NCBI RefSeq assembly: GCF_910592395.1
Contig: NC_088311.1
Coordinates: 24,956,646-25,020,645 of the forward strand
From: Lineus longissimus
Lineage: Eukaryota > Nemertea > Pilidiophora > Heteronemertea > Lineidae
Reading direction: 5' to 3'
Length of the DNA: 64,000 nucleotides
The translations under genes and the position numbers were made by a program. A model generated the notes under the pieces. That model worked only from the letters and a program-made list of their open reading frames with translations. It made no database searches and was not told the DNA's origin. This document shows positions 1-10,900 of this stretch, piece after piece. Numbering within the stretch: position 1 is the stretch's first letter; the number at the start of each line of letters is the position of its first letter.

Positions 1-3000
1 AGCCTGCACGCTCACTTTACATAGGGTGAGGACTGTCGACGAGTCCATGAGGGTGATCTTCAGGTATTGTCCGACGACGGGGGTGTCACATCGAATGTCT
101 GGTGCCTCACCAAAATTTACCATACCAGTGTAGTTATGACAGAGATTATTATCCATCGAGATTTTAAAGTTCTTAAGTTTTGCTGGAATGATGATAACAC
201 AAGAAATTAATTCGTTAGTATCTGAATTCACAAGGTCTAGTGCTCAAGCATCCAAACACATTTGATTTGACACCCGGCATCCATATCATTGGTGACCTTT
301 TAGCGAGAAACTTTACGTCGATTGCAGCAGACTGTCATGAACTGATCCTCACTGAATCATAGTCAAAATAACATCAATATTGGCGCCAAATGGAATTGGC
401 ACGCAAGTTCCACTCTCTGTAATGAGTAAACAGAAAGCTGTATTTTCTTAATACAGGACTTTGCATTTCTTCATCAAAACCATCGGAATTTAGTCATTGG
501 AAGAATTGACCCTGATATGAGTGAAATTGAGCTGACTCTCAGAATGCCCTTTTACCTGACGTGTTGCTCATTCCGAACGTAACTTACCTTGACACATTGG
601 AACGTCACAGTAATCAAAGCGGTTGTTGTAGGTTCTTTCTGTTGTATAACACCATGGTTCCTTGTCCGTTTCTTCTGGGCTACGGCAGTAATTAAAGGAG
701 TTGGCTGGCTTATGATAACGACGGAATAGTGGATACGGATTGAACCAATCGTCACAAGTGAAACCCTTCCTCGTTGTGCTCATGGTTCCCCTGTATTCTT
801 TGCCTTCCTGGGTTGTCTTACACTCTCTAACATCTCCCTCTGAAACATGAAATACACATGTTATAAATAACGGACGAGTCTCTGACGCTCCTCCGTTATT
901 AGTACTTTTCTTCGTAATGACTTGCGTGGAGGGCAGATATCCGGTTAACTGTCAGTCCGAAATTAATGTGGAAATTAACTTCGTGGTAGGTGTTGAGTAT
1001 GGGTGGTTTAACTGATATACCTAGTACTATACATCATATCATCATCACCATCATCATCACCACCACCACCACCACCATCACCACCACCACCATCATTATC
1101 ACGTCCCGCAGCCGTGCGGTCATTAGGGCGACCCTGCTCTATTGACGATGCTGGGCCAAACAGTTATCCCCTCAGCGAGACTGATCAGGTCACTGGTCTT
1201 TCTTTCAGTCCAGTCATTCGCGTGGTCCATCCAAATGCTCTTTGGTCGGTTACGATCTGCTGTGCCATGCTAGATTGTTTTTGCTAGCGTTTCCCTGTCT
1301 CTCGTGACATGGCGGAACCACCTGAGCTTTTTCTTCTTGGCAATAGTATGGAGGCTGTAATGACGGCAGTTGTACTGGATAGTCAGAACTCGTACTCGGT
1401 TGTTGGTGCTATGGGTTGTGTAGTGGATATTCAAGAGTCTCCTGAATGTCCTGATCCGTTCCTCGATCTCGGTTATGTCCATGTTCATGGTACAGTATTT
1501 TGCCGCATGCAAAAACACTGAGATCTCAGAAGGTGGAGTTTTGACGTCATTGTATCATATCATTATACGATTTATACATTGCGAATAATTTCCTTCAGTC
1601 AGAGTGATTTCCGTGCAACTCTTCAACGCTTCATGTGTACAATATCTTTATCAAAGCAAGACACCTTCTGGACTGTCCAATGTTTTTAGAGTGTCGACTT
1701 CTGATCGTTTGACTTACCTTTACTGTTCCATATCTTCACAGTGAAGAGGACATACTTCCTACCCAGATCCACCATCCACCAAGGTTGGTCTTCCGTGTTT
1801 GTATGACTGCAGCTGGAAAAGGCTTGATTTCTGATTCCATCATGGGCCAAAGAGGAGGAATAGGTATCATTCGTCGAGCTCTGTGTTGAATTCTTTCCAG
1901 CAACAACATTGCCTGAAGAAACGATATTAGGGAAATCCAGAATTTACAACCTTATCATTTTGAGAGCAGAACTACGATGCATCTGAACCCCCTAGCCCCT
2001 GTGTCATTATGTGACGCGCAGCCAGGCTGTCGGGGCCTATTATACGTACAACATCACAGCCGACTACCTCGGATTACGTCGATTCTACTTACCCCGTTGA
2101 GAATGCTTCCCATTCAAACCACTGCCACACCCAATAGATCAGGATCGGTCAGTACCACTGAGTCGACCACTGTGACACCCTTTTCAAAACAAGATCCGTC
2201 AGTGCCACAACCACTGTCACACAGAGCAGGATCCGTCAGTGCCACAAACACTGTCATACAGAGCAGGATCCGTCAGTGCCACAAACACTGTCACACAGAG
2301 CAGGATCCGTCAGTGCCACAAACACTGTCATACAGAGCAGGATCCGTCAGTGCCACAACCACTGTCACACAGAGCAGGATCCGTCAGTGCCACAACCACT
2401 GTCACACAGAGCAGGATCCGTCAGTGTCACAACCACTGTCACACAGAGCAGGATCCGTCAGTGTCACAACCACTGTCACACAGAGCAGGATCCGTCAGTG
2501 TCACAACCACTGTCACACAGAGCAGGATCCGTCAGTGTCACAACCACTGTCACACAGAGCAGGATCCGTCAGTGTCACAACCACTGTCACACAGAGCAGG
2601 ATCCGTCAGTGTCACAACCACTGTCACACAGAGCAGGATCCGTCAGTGCCACAACCACTGTCACACAGAGCAGGATCCGTCAGTGCCACAACCACTGTCA
2701 CACAGAGCAGGATCCGTCAGTGTCACAACCACTGTCACACAGAGCAGGATCCGTCAGTGCCACAACCACTGTCACACAGAGCAGGATCCGTCAGTGCCAC
2801 AACCACTGTCACACAGAGCAGGATCCGTCAGTGTCACAACCACTGTCACACAGAGCAGGATCCGTCAGTGTCACAACCACTGTCACACAGAGCAGGATCC
2901 GTCAGTGCCACAACCACTGTCACACAGAGCAGGATCCGTCAGTGCCACAGGCTCGTAGCACAGGCTAGACCACCAGCACAATGACATGCAATGATATACA

Positions 3001-4456
3001 AAGGGAAGATCGTCGACTTCTTATTTTTAACTTACCCCTCTGACAATACTCCCCTTCCCAACCACTGGCACACCCGTTAGGACAGGATCCGTCAGTACCA
3101 CAGGCTCGTTAAAGCACAGGCTAGACCACAAGCACAATGACATGCAATGATATAAAAAGGGACGATCGTCGACTTCTTATTTTTAACTTACCCCTCTGAC
3201 AATACTCCCCTTCCCAACCACTGGCACACCCGTTAGGACAGGATCCGTCAGTACCACAGGCTCGTAGCACAGGCTAGACCACCAGCACAATGACATGCAA
3301 TGATATACAAAGGGAAGATCGTCGACTTCTTATTTTTAACTTACCCCTCTGACAATACTCCCCTTCCCAGCCACTGGCACACCCGTTAGGACAGGATCCG
3401 TCAGTACCACAGGCTCGTTAAAGCACAGGCTAGACCACAAGCACAGTGACATGCAATGATATACAAAGGGAAGATCGTCGACTTCTTATTTTTAACTTAC
3501 CCCTCTGACAATACTCCCCTTCCCAACCACTGGCACACCCGTTAGGACAGGATCCGTCAGTACCACAGGCTTGACCACGAGAACAATGACACTGGTACTC
3601 GCAATTATCACCAAAGGTTTGACCACTTGGGCAAGCTGAAAAGAGAGAGCTAAAGCTTATAACTGATGTACAACTCAAGCGCATCATGTGTTGGTGGGCC
3701 TGGGTTGCTATAAATGCCCATGTTCTATCCTGGGCCGTATCTAGGGGGGAGGGGGGGGGGGGGGGCAGAGCTCCTTCAGAGACACTTAAATATTTTCATG
3801 CAAATCATTGGCTATATGTAGACCCCCCCCCCCTCCCATGACCAAAAGTCTAACTTCGGGCCTGGTATCATATTTAAAGACAGTCACCTTAAAAATGTGA
3901 TTTTTTCATGGCCGGGTCTATTTGGCAAGCCGCTCGCCGAACAGGCATCTTTTTTTGTCCTGTTTGGAGAGCCGCTTGCCAAACAGCACTTAAAAGCCAC
4001 CCTGTTCGGCCAGCCGGGCTTGCCAAACAGGTAAAAAATCTACCATGTTTGGCGAGCTGGAGCCTTTACTTTAATATTAATGAGTTCGGCTCTCCATTCA
4101 GGATGAGAAAAAGTCGCTGTTTGGTAAGCTGGGCTTGCCAAGTAGTCACTTCCAAAGATATATCCTTTTGGAATTGAACTCAAATATTCCAAACATATAC
4201 TGGCATATAGTACACCACCCGAGTCCAATGTAAGCTGACATGACTTCATGCCACAACTTCACTTTATGAGAGAGCTGAACAAAATGTTTGCACACGTGGA
4301 ATATCATGATGGTGCATGTTAGTGATTTCACTGTAATTGACAGAACTATAGACTGACTGGCACCAGCGTTGAAAAGACAAACCTACCGGCTTCTGTGCTT
4401 GTTGTTATCATCATCCCTAGGAACAGGATCGCCAGACGCACGATTCCAGACCCCAT
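1..4456 (-). CDS. RPTP paralog A, N-terminal part (signal peptide, EGF, lectin half 1, kringle, lectin half 2); runs off left edge
   Basis: Five exons are visible at 4456-4387, 3635-3501, 1912-1718, 839-588 and 182-1. The first encodes a 23-residue hydrophobic signal peptide from the ATG at 4456 and ends in phase 1; every later junction is also phase 1. Exon 2 is a six-Cys EGF-like module ending [10 protein letters not shown]. Exon 3 is the first half of an F-type lectin/F5-8C-like domain with the SCSHT and PWWMVDLG signatures. Exon 4 is a kringle ([13 protein letters not shown], then EPWCYT). Exon 5 is the second half of the lectin domain ([11 protein letters not shown], then VLTLCKVSVQA), cut by the window edge. 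The order matches paralogs B and C exactly, so a downstream FN3, TM and phosphatase part is expected outside the window but not seen. The cytoplasmic part is therefore inferred. Confidence 0.85.
1033..1100. repeat. CAT/CAC trinucleotide microsatellite
   Basis: An imperfect run of CAT, CAC and ATC triplets. It is directly downstream of the LINE stop codon on the minus strand and is probably its 3' tail. Confidence 0.85.
1101..1518 (-). mobile_element. 3' end of a non-LTR retrotransposon (LINE) coding region, degenerate
   Basis: Read on the minus strand, the translation holds LRWFRHVTRDRETLAKTI, an in-frame TAG, then HGTADRNRPKSIWMDHANDW and TERKTSDLISLAEG up to a stop near 1131. This is the pattern of the C-terminal part of LINE reverse transcriptase proteins (the R-W-x-G-H-V-x-R and W-x-D-x-x-x-W-T blocks). 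It lies in the A intron between lectin half 1 and kringle and ends in a trinucleotide microsatellite, as LINE 3' tails often do. Confidence 0.7.
2087..3500 (-). repeat. Tandem copies of the 3' half of the EGF exon of gene A with splice donor
   Basis: The real EGF exon is 3635-3501. Three further copies of its C-terminal half plus the GTAAGT donor have their donor at 3344, 3191 and 3035, a period of 153-156 bp, and a fourth diverged copy has its donor near 2092. Each copy encodes the GTDGSCPNGC to CQRG part but has lost the acceptor and the first Cys residues, so none is a full exon. The 37-bp minisatellite lies between the third and fourth copies. Confidence 0.85.
2193..2950. repeat. 37-bp minisatellite, about 20 copies
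   Basis: The unit contains gatccgtcagtgccacaacc followed by actgtcacacagagcag. The copies differ mainly by a C/T change in the gtgCcac/gtgTcac position. The gatccgtcagt-ccaca core is the same as in the neighbouring EGF exon (rc of the GTDGS codons), so it is probably derived from it. As 37 is not a multiple of 3, all plus-strand frames stay open; these frames are not genes. Confidence 0.95.
3908..4152. mobile_element. Hairpin-rich element with repeated TTTGGCAAGC / GCTTGCCAAA blocks
   Basis: It lies in intron 1 of gene A and is made of alternating direct and inverted copies of a CTGTTTGGCAAGC-like block. A second copy in opposite orientation lies at 40918-41325 in gene C, which makes this a dispersed, probably non-autonomous element. 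Confidence 0.7.
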
Positions 4457-4812
4457 GGTGGTGATATCGTATTTTCAAAGCAACCGAGTGAGAGTCGGCT
4501 TTCCAGGCCTATTCTCGAGCAATGGTCATTTTCAACTGAAGTTACTTCCTGGATGTTGACGAGTCGTTGAAAATATGGCTCTATTGGCCACGGAAATTGA
4601 TACTTCTATATGCACGAATTGGCATTGATGTGATTGGTCAATATATGTATAGCCTTTGGAAACTACATTCGATGATCCTGATATACATGTATTTAACGAC
4701 CACACTATTTTGATATCACGACAAATCATTATTTCCTTTTGGTCCTTTTCAAGTATAGCATACTCTCGTAATTAAGTGCTTTGTTTTAATTAGGTTTTTT
4801 GTGTTTTCGCCA

Positions 4813-4858
4813 ACTACTTCCTTGTTGACACCACGTCATCTGATTGGTGGAGAGGTCG
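4813..4858 (-). promoter_or_regulatory. Conserved upstream block of paralog A (CCAAT, TGACGT, GGAAGT)
   Basis: About 360 bp upstream of the A start, read on the minus strand: CCAATCAGATGACGTGG and CAACAAGGAAGTAGTT. Elements resembling CCAAT, CRE/ATF and ETS sites occur in this order. A similar block stands upstream of paralog B twice. Confidence 0.45.
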
Positions 4859-5199
4859 CATGAATTCCCCAAAAATCGTCATACGATATCCTATTCGAGT
4901 CCCCAACGCGGGAAAGACCAATTAAGTACGCATTCCAGTCGTCAACTACTGTTGGTAAATGACTCTATTTTGTCCTTTGCATCGTTACTAAAAAGGCATA
5001 GAATGATAAACTGTCCGCTCATTTTGAGCGTTCGTTGCGTGTCTCCTGTTGCGCCTCTAGCGGAGTTGAGAAGGGGTCAAAAATACCCTGCATGGAAAGG
5101 TTTTTTTTTGCTTGCCCCTGCATACCTTCCGAAAAGAAGTCTCCCTTTCAACCGTCAACCTTGACGTCACAAGTGCTACAACATTACGTCGTTTGTGTT

Positions 5200-6208
5200 G
5201 GTAGTTGATAAAGTATGGAATTAGTGAAACCTTGGAAACACTGATAAACCTTGGAATATTCAATGTAAACCATGGAATCACTGTGCAAATAGCGCGGGAA
5301 ATCGGGTGCGTTCCTTCCACGATCTATACCCTCCCAACTGACAGTCTCGTCCCAGCTGACTTTATTGATAGCAATTTGCCAGTTAGTTCAGAAGCCAACA
5401 TTTTTAATGTGGAGGATGACGTCATCAATTGGCAATGCGCTGTGGTCGTTAAAATATTTTATTTCTCTTCAATGGAAGCAAAAATTAGTTTTTATGATTG
5501 TTTTGTATTCCATAGACGATAAAGTATTATGCTCGGTAATAGATGCACGAGATCATAGGACAAACACACACGTGAATAAAAAAAACCGCTTAGAACTGGT
5601 GACGTCACAAAGATCTCTGCATCCCTCGATGCGTACTGGAAGATGTAAGAAATCGCTCACGGCGAAGGAAATTTTCATCCGCAAACTTCGGTAATAAACA
5701 TACATGACTAGGCTTCTTTTATTCATCGTTTGTTATAAAATATCAGTCAATCATAGACAATTAGGCCTAGACATAGTCGTCAACCTTATCCATGCATAAT
5801 GCATGACAGGCCCCCAATTTTCTCTGTATCACCCTGTATGAACAGACCGATCCGTAGTTCAAATAGGCCCCGCGTGGTGGTGGCGTATTTATAAGAGGAG
5901 CGCTATTGGTCCATATTATGGGTGTGTGGTGGGCGTGTCTTCCCATATTTGGGAGATCAGTACTGTACACTGGAGGCGAGGTACAACTGGGTTGTTCTAA
6001 AATATAGACTATTGAATCGGATATGCGACAGATTTCTAAATTACCATAAAATTCCGATCTGATCATGTAAGAATAAGCTCCAAATGTTGATTCGTAACCA
6101 CGTTAGGTTCGAATGGCATTATTTCATGTTTTTATGCATTTTTAGGACTGATTCCAAGGTTTATCACTGGTTCCAAGGTTTCACTGATTCCAAGCTTTAT
6201 CAACTACC
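5200..6208. mobile_element. About 1-kb non-autonomous DNA transposon with 55-bp inverted ends
   Basis: The left end ggtagttgataaag and the right end ctttatcaactacc are exact inverted repeats. The similarity continues for about 55 bp (repeated AACCTTGGAA and ATCA-type steps). The interior has no long open frame, so it is non-autonomous. It lies between the start of A and the end of B. Confidence 0.8.
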
Positions 6209-7935
6209 CTGAGTTGTGATCTGACGCCTCGTATGTCGTCGAGTAGTCATGCATCCTGATTCAGGTTTTTGATGTTCTACGTCATATACATGTACACAAT
6301 TTTGACCTGCAAAGTATATTGAAATGCGCTGGTGCCAGGGAGTATCACGGTGAATCCCTATATACAGTGATACAGTGACCTTCTCTGAGCTTGATTCCGG
6401 AATAGGAATTAGGGTTTTCGCTTTGATTGGGTTATCAAGGAACTTGAAGTGAACATTGTCAGATTCTGACAAAGTCAATATTTTTAGATGAGCTGAACTT
6501 TGAAGTTTCAGATAAAGCATGATATTTTGGTCTACTGCAGCATTTCTGTACGAAATCCCTCATATATTTTTCTAGTGAAATGGACTGTAAAGTATATGAA
6601 TGCATGAACAGCTGACTGCACAGTAATGTTTAATGTATATGTACTTTATTTATCTATCGTATATACACACTCACATGTAATTTTCATATAGCACCTTCCT
6701 GAATAAATAGATATAATGTAGGCCTAAAGGAAATACATTGTAAGAAAATCGAAAAATAAAATCCTGTAAATTCATTAATATCCGACAGGAAACTTTGTAA
6801 CTGAAATGGTGTTTACAAAACATAGCAGTTGGGAAGTTTTCGCATCATTTAAGACCGTTCGATCACTCACAAAAGCCCTGCTGAATGTCGCCCGAATTGC
6901 CGGGATATCTTGGCCATGACATCAAAATGTTCATTGTCTCATTTTGTGTCATCTAATATCATGCAGCTTGCCCTCCAGAAAAGCTGGCCATGCAACTTAC
7001 CCAGTAACTTGAAAAACTCCTACATTGTAATTTCGTGTAAGAGTGGCCCGAAAATGACATTCATTTTACACGTTACAAGTAGACAAATATGAACTCAACA
7101 TAAGATGGAATGATCCGTGTCAGCAGATTGGCCGCAAAAAAGTATTTTTTGAAAAATACAAATAGGGCTGAGTGCCCGCCCATCTACGTGATCAATTAAA
7201 AAAATGGAGAATAAATAAATTTGCATAGTTTTGCCCTTTCACTAAAATCGAAGCAGCTCTGTTATCATAGCAAGTATATCGATGAGAGAGGTATCATCTT
7301 GTTTGTATTGGTGTTGCATAGCAAATGGCTAAGGGGTCAATTGCAACTGAGCACCATGCGATTTAAAAAATCGCATATCAGTGGGGTTATTTAAAGTTGT
7401 TCATTCTTCTCTTATCTATACTTGGTGGTATGAATGCTTTCTGACCGCCACATGCATGTGTGGGAGGACCAATTTCAGCAAGGCTCTCTGTGAGTGTGTT
7501 TCGGAGCGATCCAAAAGCCGGCTCTAAGAGGATAGGTTGGCTAATAGTTTCTTTGAACAAGTAAAACATAGTTCATGTCATGATTGAACTGTTATCTTGA
7601 GTAACATTGAATAATACAAATCCAGCATACTAGTGTCTATAAGATCAATATGCTCAGCTGATGGTTCACACATCATTCACAAGATTCTGAGATCATTCTG
7701 AGATTCAAGTGCCTCCTTGTAAGTCTTGGACTTGGTTACTTGTAGTAAATGACTCGAGGCATCACGCCTGGTTGGGTTGGTTCGACTAACGCAGATGTGG
7801 TGTGACAAACAATTTCCAGCAACATTTCAAGTGGAAACAACATTCCTTTTAAATGATCGAATCCACTCTTGCCGATATCCGTATCAATGTAACGAATATG
7901 CATTGTAAGAAATTGCCCGAAATTAGATTGAACTG
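6209..7935. other. 3' flank of gene B, no gene seen
   Basis: AT-rich sequence between the transposon at 5200-6208 and the B stop codon. It probably holds the B 3' UTR. I see no coding exon with family similarity and no RNA gene. Confidence 0.5.
6645..6650 (-). terminator. Polyadenylation signal candidate of gene B
   Basis: AATAAA on the minus strand, about 1.3 kb after the B stop codon. The distance makes it uncertain. Confidence 0.25.
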
Positions 7936-10900
7936 TTACTGGAAGTTATCGTAGGTATCGAATCCCTGTAGATACTTCAGAACAACTTCGTGGATGAACT
8001 TGTATTGCTCCTGAAAAGTGAGATTTGAGTATTTTAATTGGCAAAAATGCGAAGGCAGGCGGGTTCGCCTACGCTCTTCTTAAGCATTTATTTGTTATAT
8101 CTCACGATCTTCGAGGTGCGATAAAAATCGACGGAGTTTCGAGCACGATTCACATCGTTAGCCTTTGCCTCGTCGTCAAGCCGGTAAACTGTCAGGGTCA
8201 TTCCTACATCGACATGTTCATGTACCTTTACAAGTTTTTGTATTTGTTTCTTTTGTATCTTTCCCAGGACGGTTGAAAACCATCTCCGAGGTGAAGGATC
8301 AAAGGTATAGATCGAGGGTAGGATCCCTTTGTTGACTGGACAGCTTACTCCCATAATACACGATATCCGAAGACCATAAGTTGTCTGCGTGACATTTATT
8401 TCGGCAAAGGTGCAAAACTAGTACTTACGTAAGTGTTGACAAGTTGTGGTCTGTTTGACCTGAGCAGACGGAGATACTGGAAAACATCCACCTCATGGTC
8501 TACCTTGACCTTCTCAATGACGGAATGCGCCGCGCAGAAGACACCACTCTGGGAAGCACCGTCCCTGGAAAAGGTATTGGGCTGTTTGTTGATGAGCTGT
8601 GTGGGGACCTTTTGAGAAGTAAACTTTGTAGAAAAGAGATTTACGACCTGTTGAACATACGACCTGTTGAACACTCTTTTGTGTACGAAGTAGGAGTATC
8701 AAACATCTGTATCTCAGGATGCCTGTTGAATGGCATCTGTCTTTCGAATGGTTTTAAGGCCATGTCTTATTCAAAATACGTATGGTATTTATCAATCACT
8801 TTGTTCCTTGAACACTGATTCCAAACTGAAGGCACTTACAAGCACTGCACAAGTATCGTCTTGTTCTCGACCTTTTGTTGCCACTTTTCCACCATTTCTA
8901 ACAGCTCCACGATCGACTCCGGTGAGGATGGCGTCGCCTGACTATCGGGCCAGTTTTGTAACTGAAAATGGCGGACCATTCGGCCCGACATACCGTCTTT
9001 ACCCTATAAACGAGACGATATATGCTAATAGCCTTATAAATGTACGTCTGATATGTGCAGTGTTTTCATTCGATTAAGTTTTTTCTCCGGCTGTAATCCG
9101 TTTGCTAGCTTATTTGTGTATTCTATTGCATTCGTACTGAAAGTGAAACAATTCGTTAATTTGATTTATTTGAAAAAACCTATCCATATACTTGGTATCA
9201 TGATAAGCCCTTGCGAACACCAATACAATATCGGCATTATCACTGCCTGCTATCATTTACCCATGGTAGGGGCGGATCGGGAGGGGGGATGCAGGGGGTG
9301 CGCAAAGTGCCCTTTTTGCAAAAGTTACCTTAACTTAAAACGGTAAACAACTCGAATATCTAGTTCCAGCCTCACCAAAATCCACCCCATTTTCCATCTT
9401 TGTTCGTTTTAAAATGACAATGGCGGGAAAAGGTTGCACCCCCTCCTTCCCATGGCATACAGCAAGTCTGTCCGTACTTACGCCTTTGTCCGCCATCTTG
9501 GAAAGCCTCAAGTCCCTGGCAGTGATATCACTGTTGGAGGTGTCCTCGTCCAGGCCCTCTACCACCAGTGGGCCATACTCTACCCGCTCGCCCTCTTGTG
9601 GCCAATAAACTGTGGAAAACTGATTTAAAAGGAGGTCCATGAAATTTGATCTGTCTAGAACATGGCGTGGCTATATATATTAAGGAGCCAGGTTCCTTTT
9701 ATGTACATGTATGATCAGTCCGTTCTTCAAAGATCCATGTCCCATCAAAGTGTCGTGCATGAAAATATTTTGTGAATGTCGAGAACCTAATTACGTGATT
9801 TTGAATCTCCTCCATCGCTCTTGCCATTGAAGGTCATGTGATGTGCTGTGCTGTAGCTGTTTCTTAGCAATGCGACGAGACTCTAGGATGCGGAACTGCC
9901 TCGAGCAAGGACCTATCTATCGATTCTCTAGTATAAGATACCTAAGTTTAACTTGACCTTTCTGACATGTAGGTATGGTTTACAGTGAATAGTGACAGCG
10001 TTAACCCTCTACTGTCAGTAAATCTTACCTCATAGGTATCATCGACCACGTTCATCATGACAATAGTGGAGATTCCCGTATCATGCACGATCCGCCAGAT
10101 GTCCTTCATTGTCTCCGGCAGGGGCATCTGTGTGATGATGTAGATGTCCCGCTCACCGTAACCCTAAACGTCGATTGTGGAATTAGAATTAAATTAGACT
10201 ATGATAGCATACAATTGGTTTTTGTTAACAGTAGAACGGTCACCAAAAAGATAACTCCAAAAAATACCTGCACGATATTGTAGCCGGTGTAACATCTGTG
10301 GTTGTTTCCCATGTGTCAGTGTTTCCAAACAATAGGCAGCTAGAGAGACCATGACTTTTCAATAGGGGGGATACACAGAAAAACTCGTCAATCTATTTTT
10401 GAGCGTTCCCAAACAATGAGGGGAAACACTCAAAAACAGAAACACTCAAAAACATTACACCGGTACTAAAGAACAAGTTTATGAAAAATGTAAACAATCT
10501 CTTGGAATTTGTCTTGATTAATACGGAGCTTCTGTCTGTCTTTCAATCGCTGTTTTTGGCAATACGACGAGATTGACTTGAACACCTGGATTAACCAGTG
10601 TGACAACGTGCTATGTATATTTCAACAACACCGTTGGGTAGAATGATATAAAAATGCTATAGATACACAGTTTGAGCGAATTTGCGTGCATGATAACTGC
10701 TTTACGGCAATGCTTCTTCTACTGTACATGAGCCACAAAACAGATAATGCACACTAACGGCGTTGTCACACTAGCTTCAAAGTTGTCCACTTAATCCCTT
10801 TCATTGATGCTAACGTTTGTGGTCTTACCGTGGCATAAACTGCATTGACATAATCATCCCATCCATCTATTAGTGAAGTCAACACAACACGAGATTGGTC

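Noticed and set aside
2193-2950. CRISPR-like array
   Set aside because: The units are contiguous with no unique spacers and the genome is clearly eukaryotic.
1977-2984. Long plus-strand open frames with repeated HTEQDPSV or QSRIRQCHNH
   Set aside because: They are translations of the 37-bp minisatellite in all frames and have no start context, splice support or family match.
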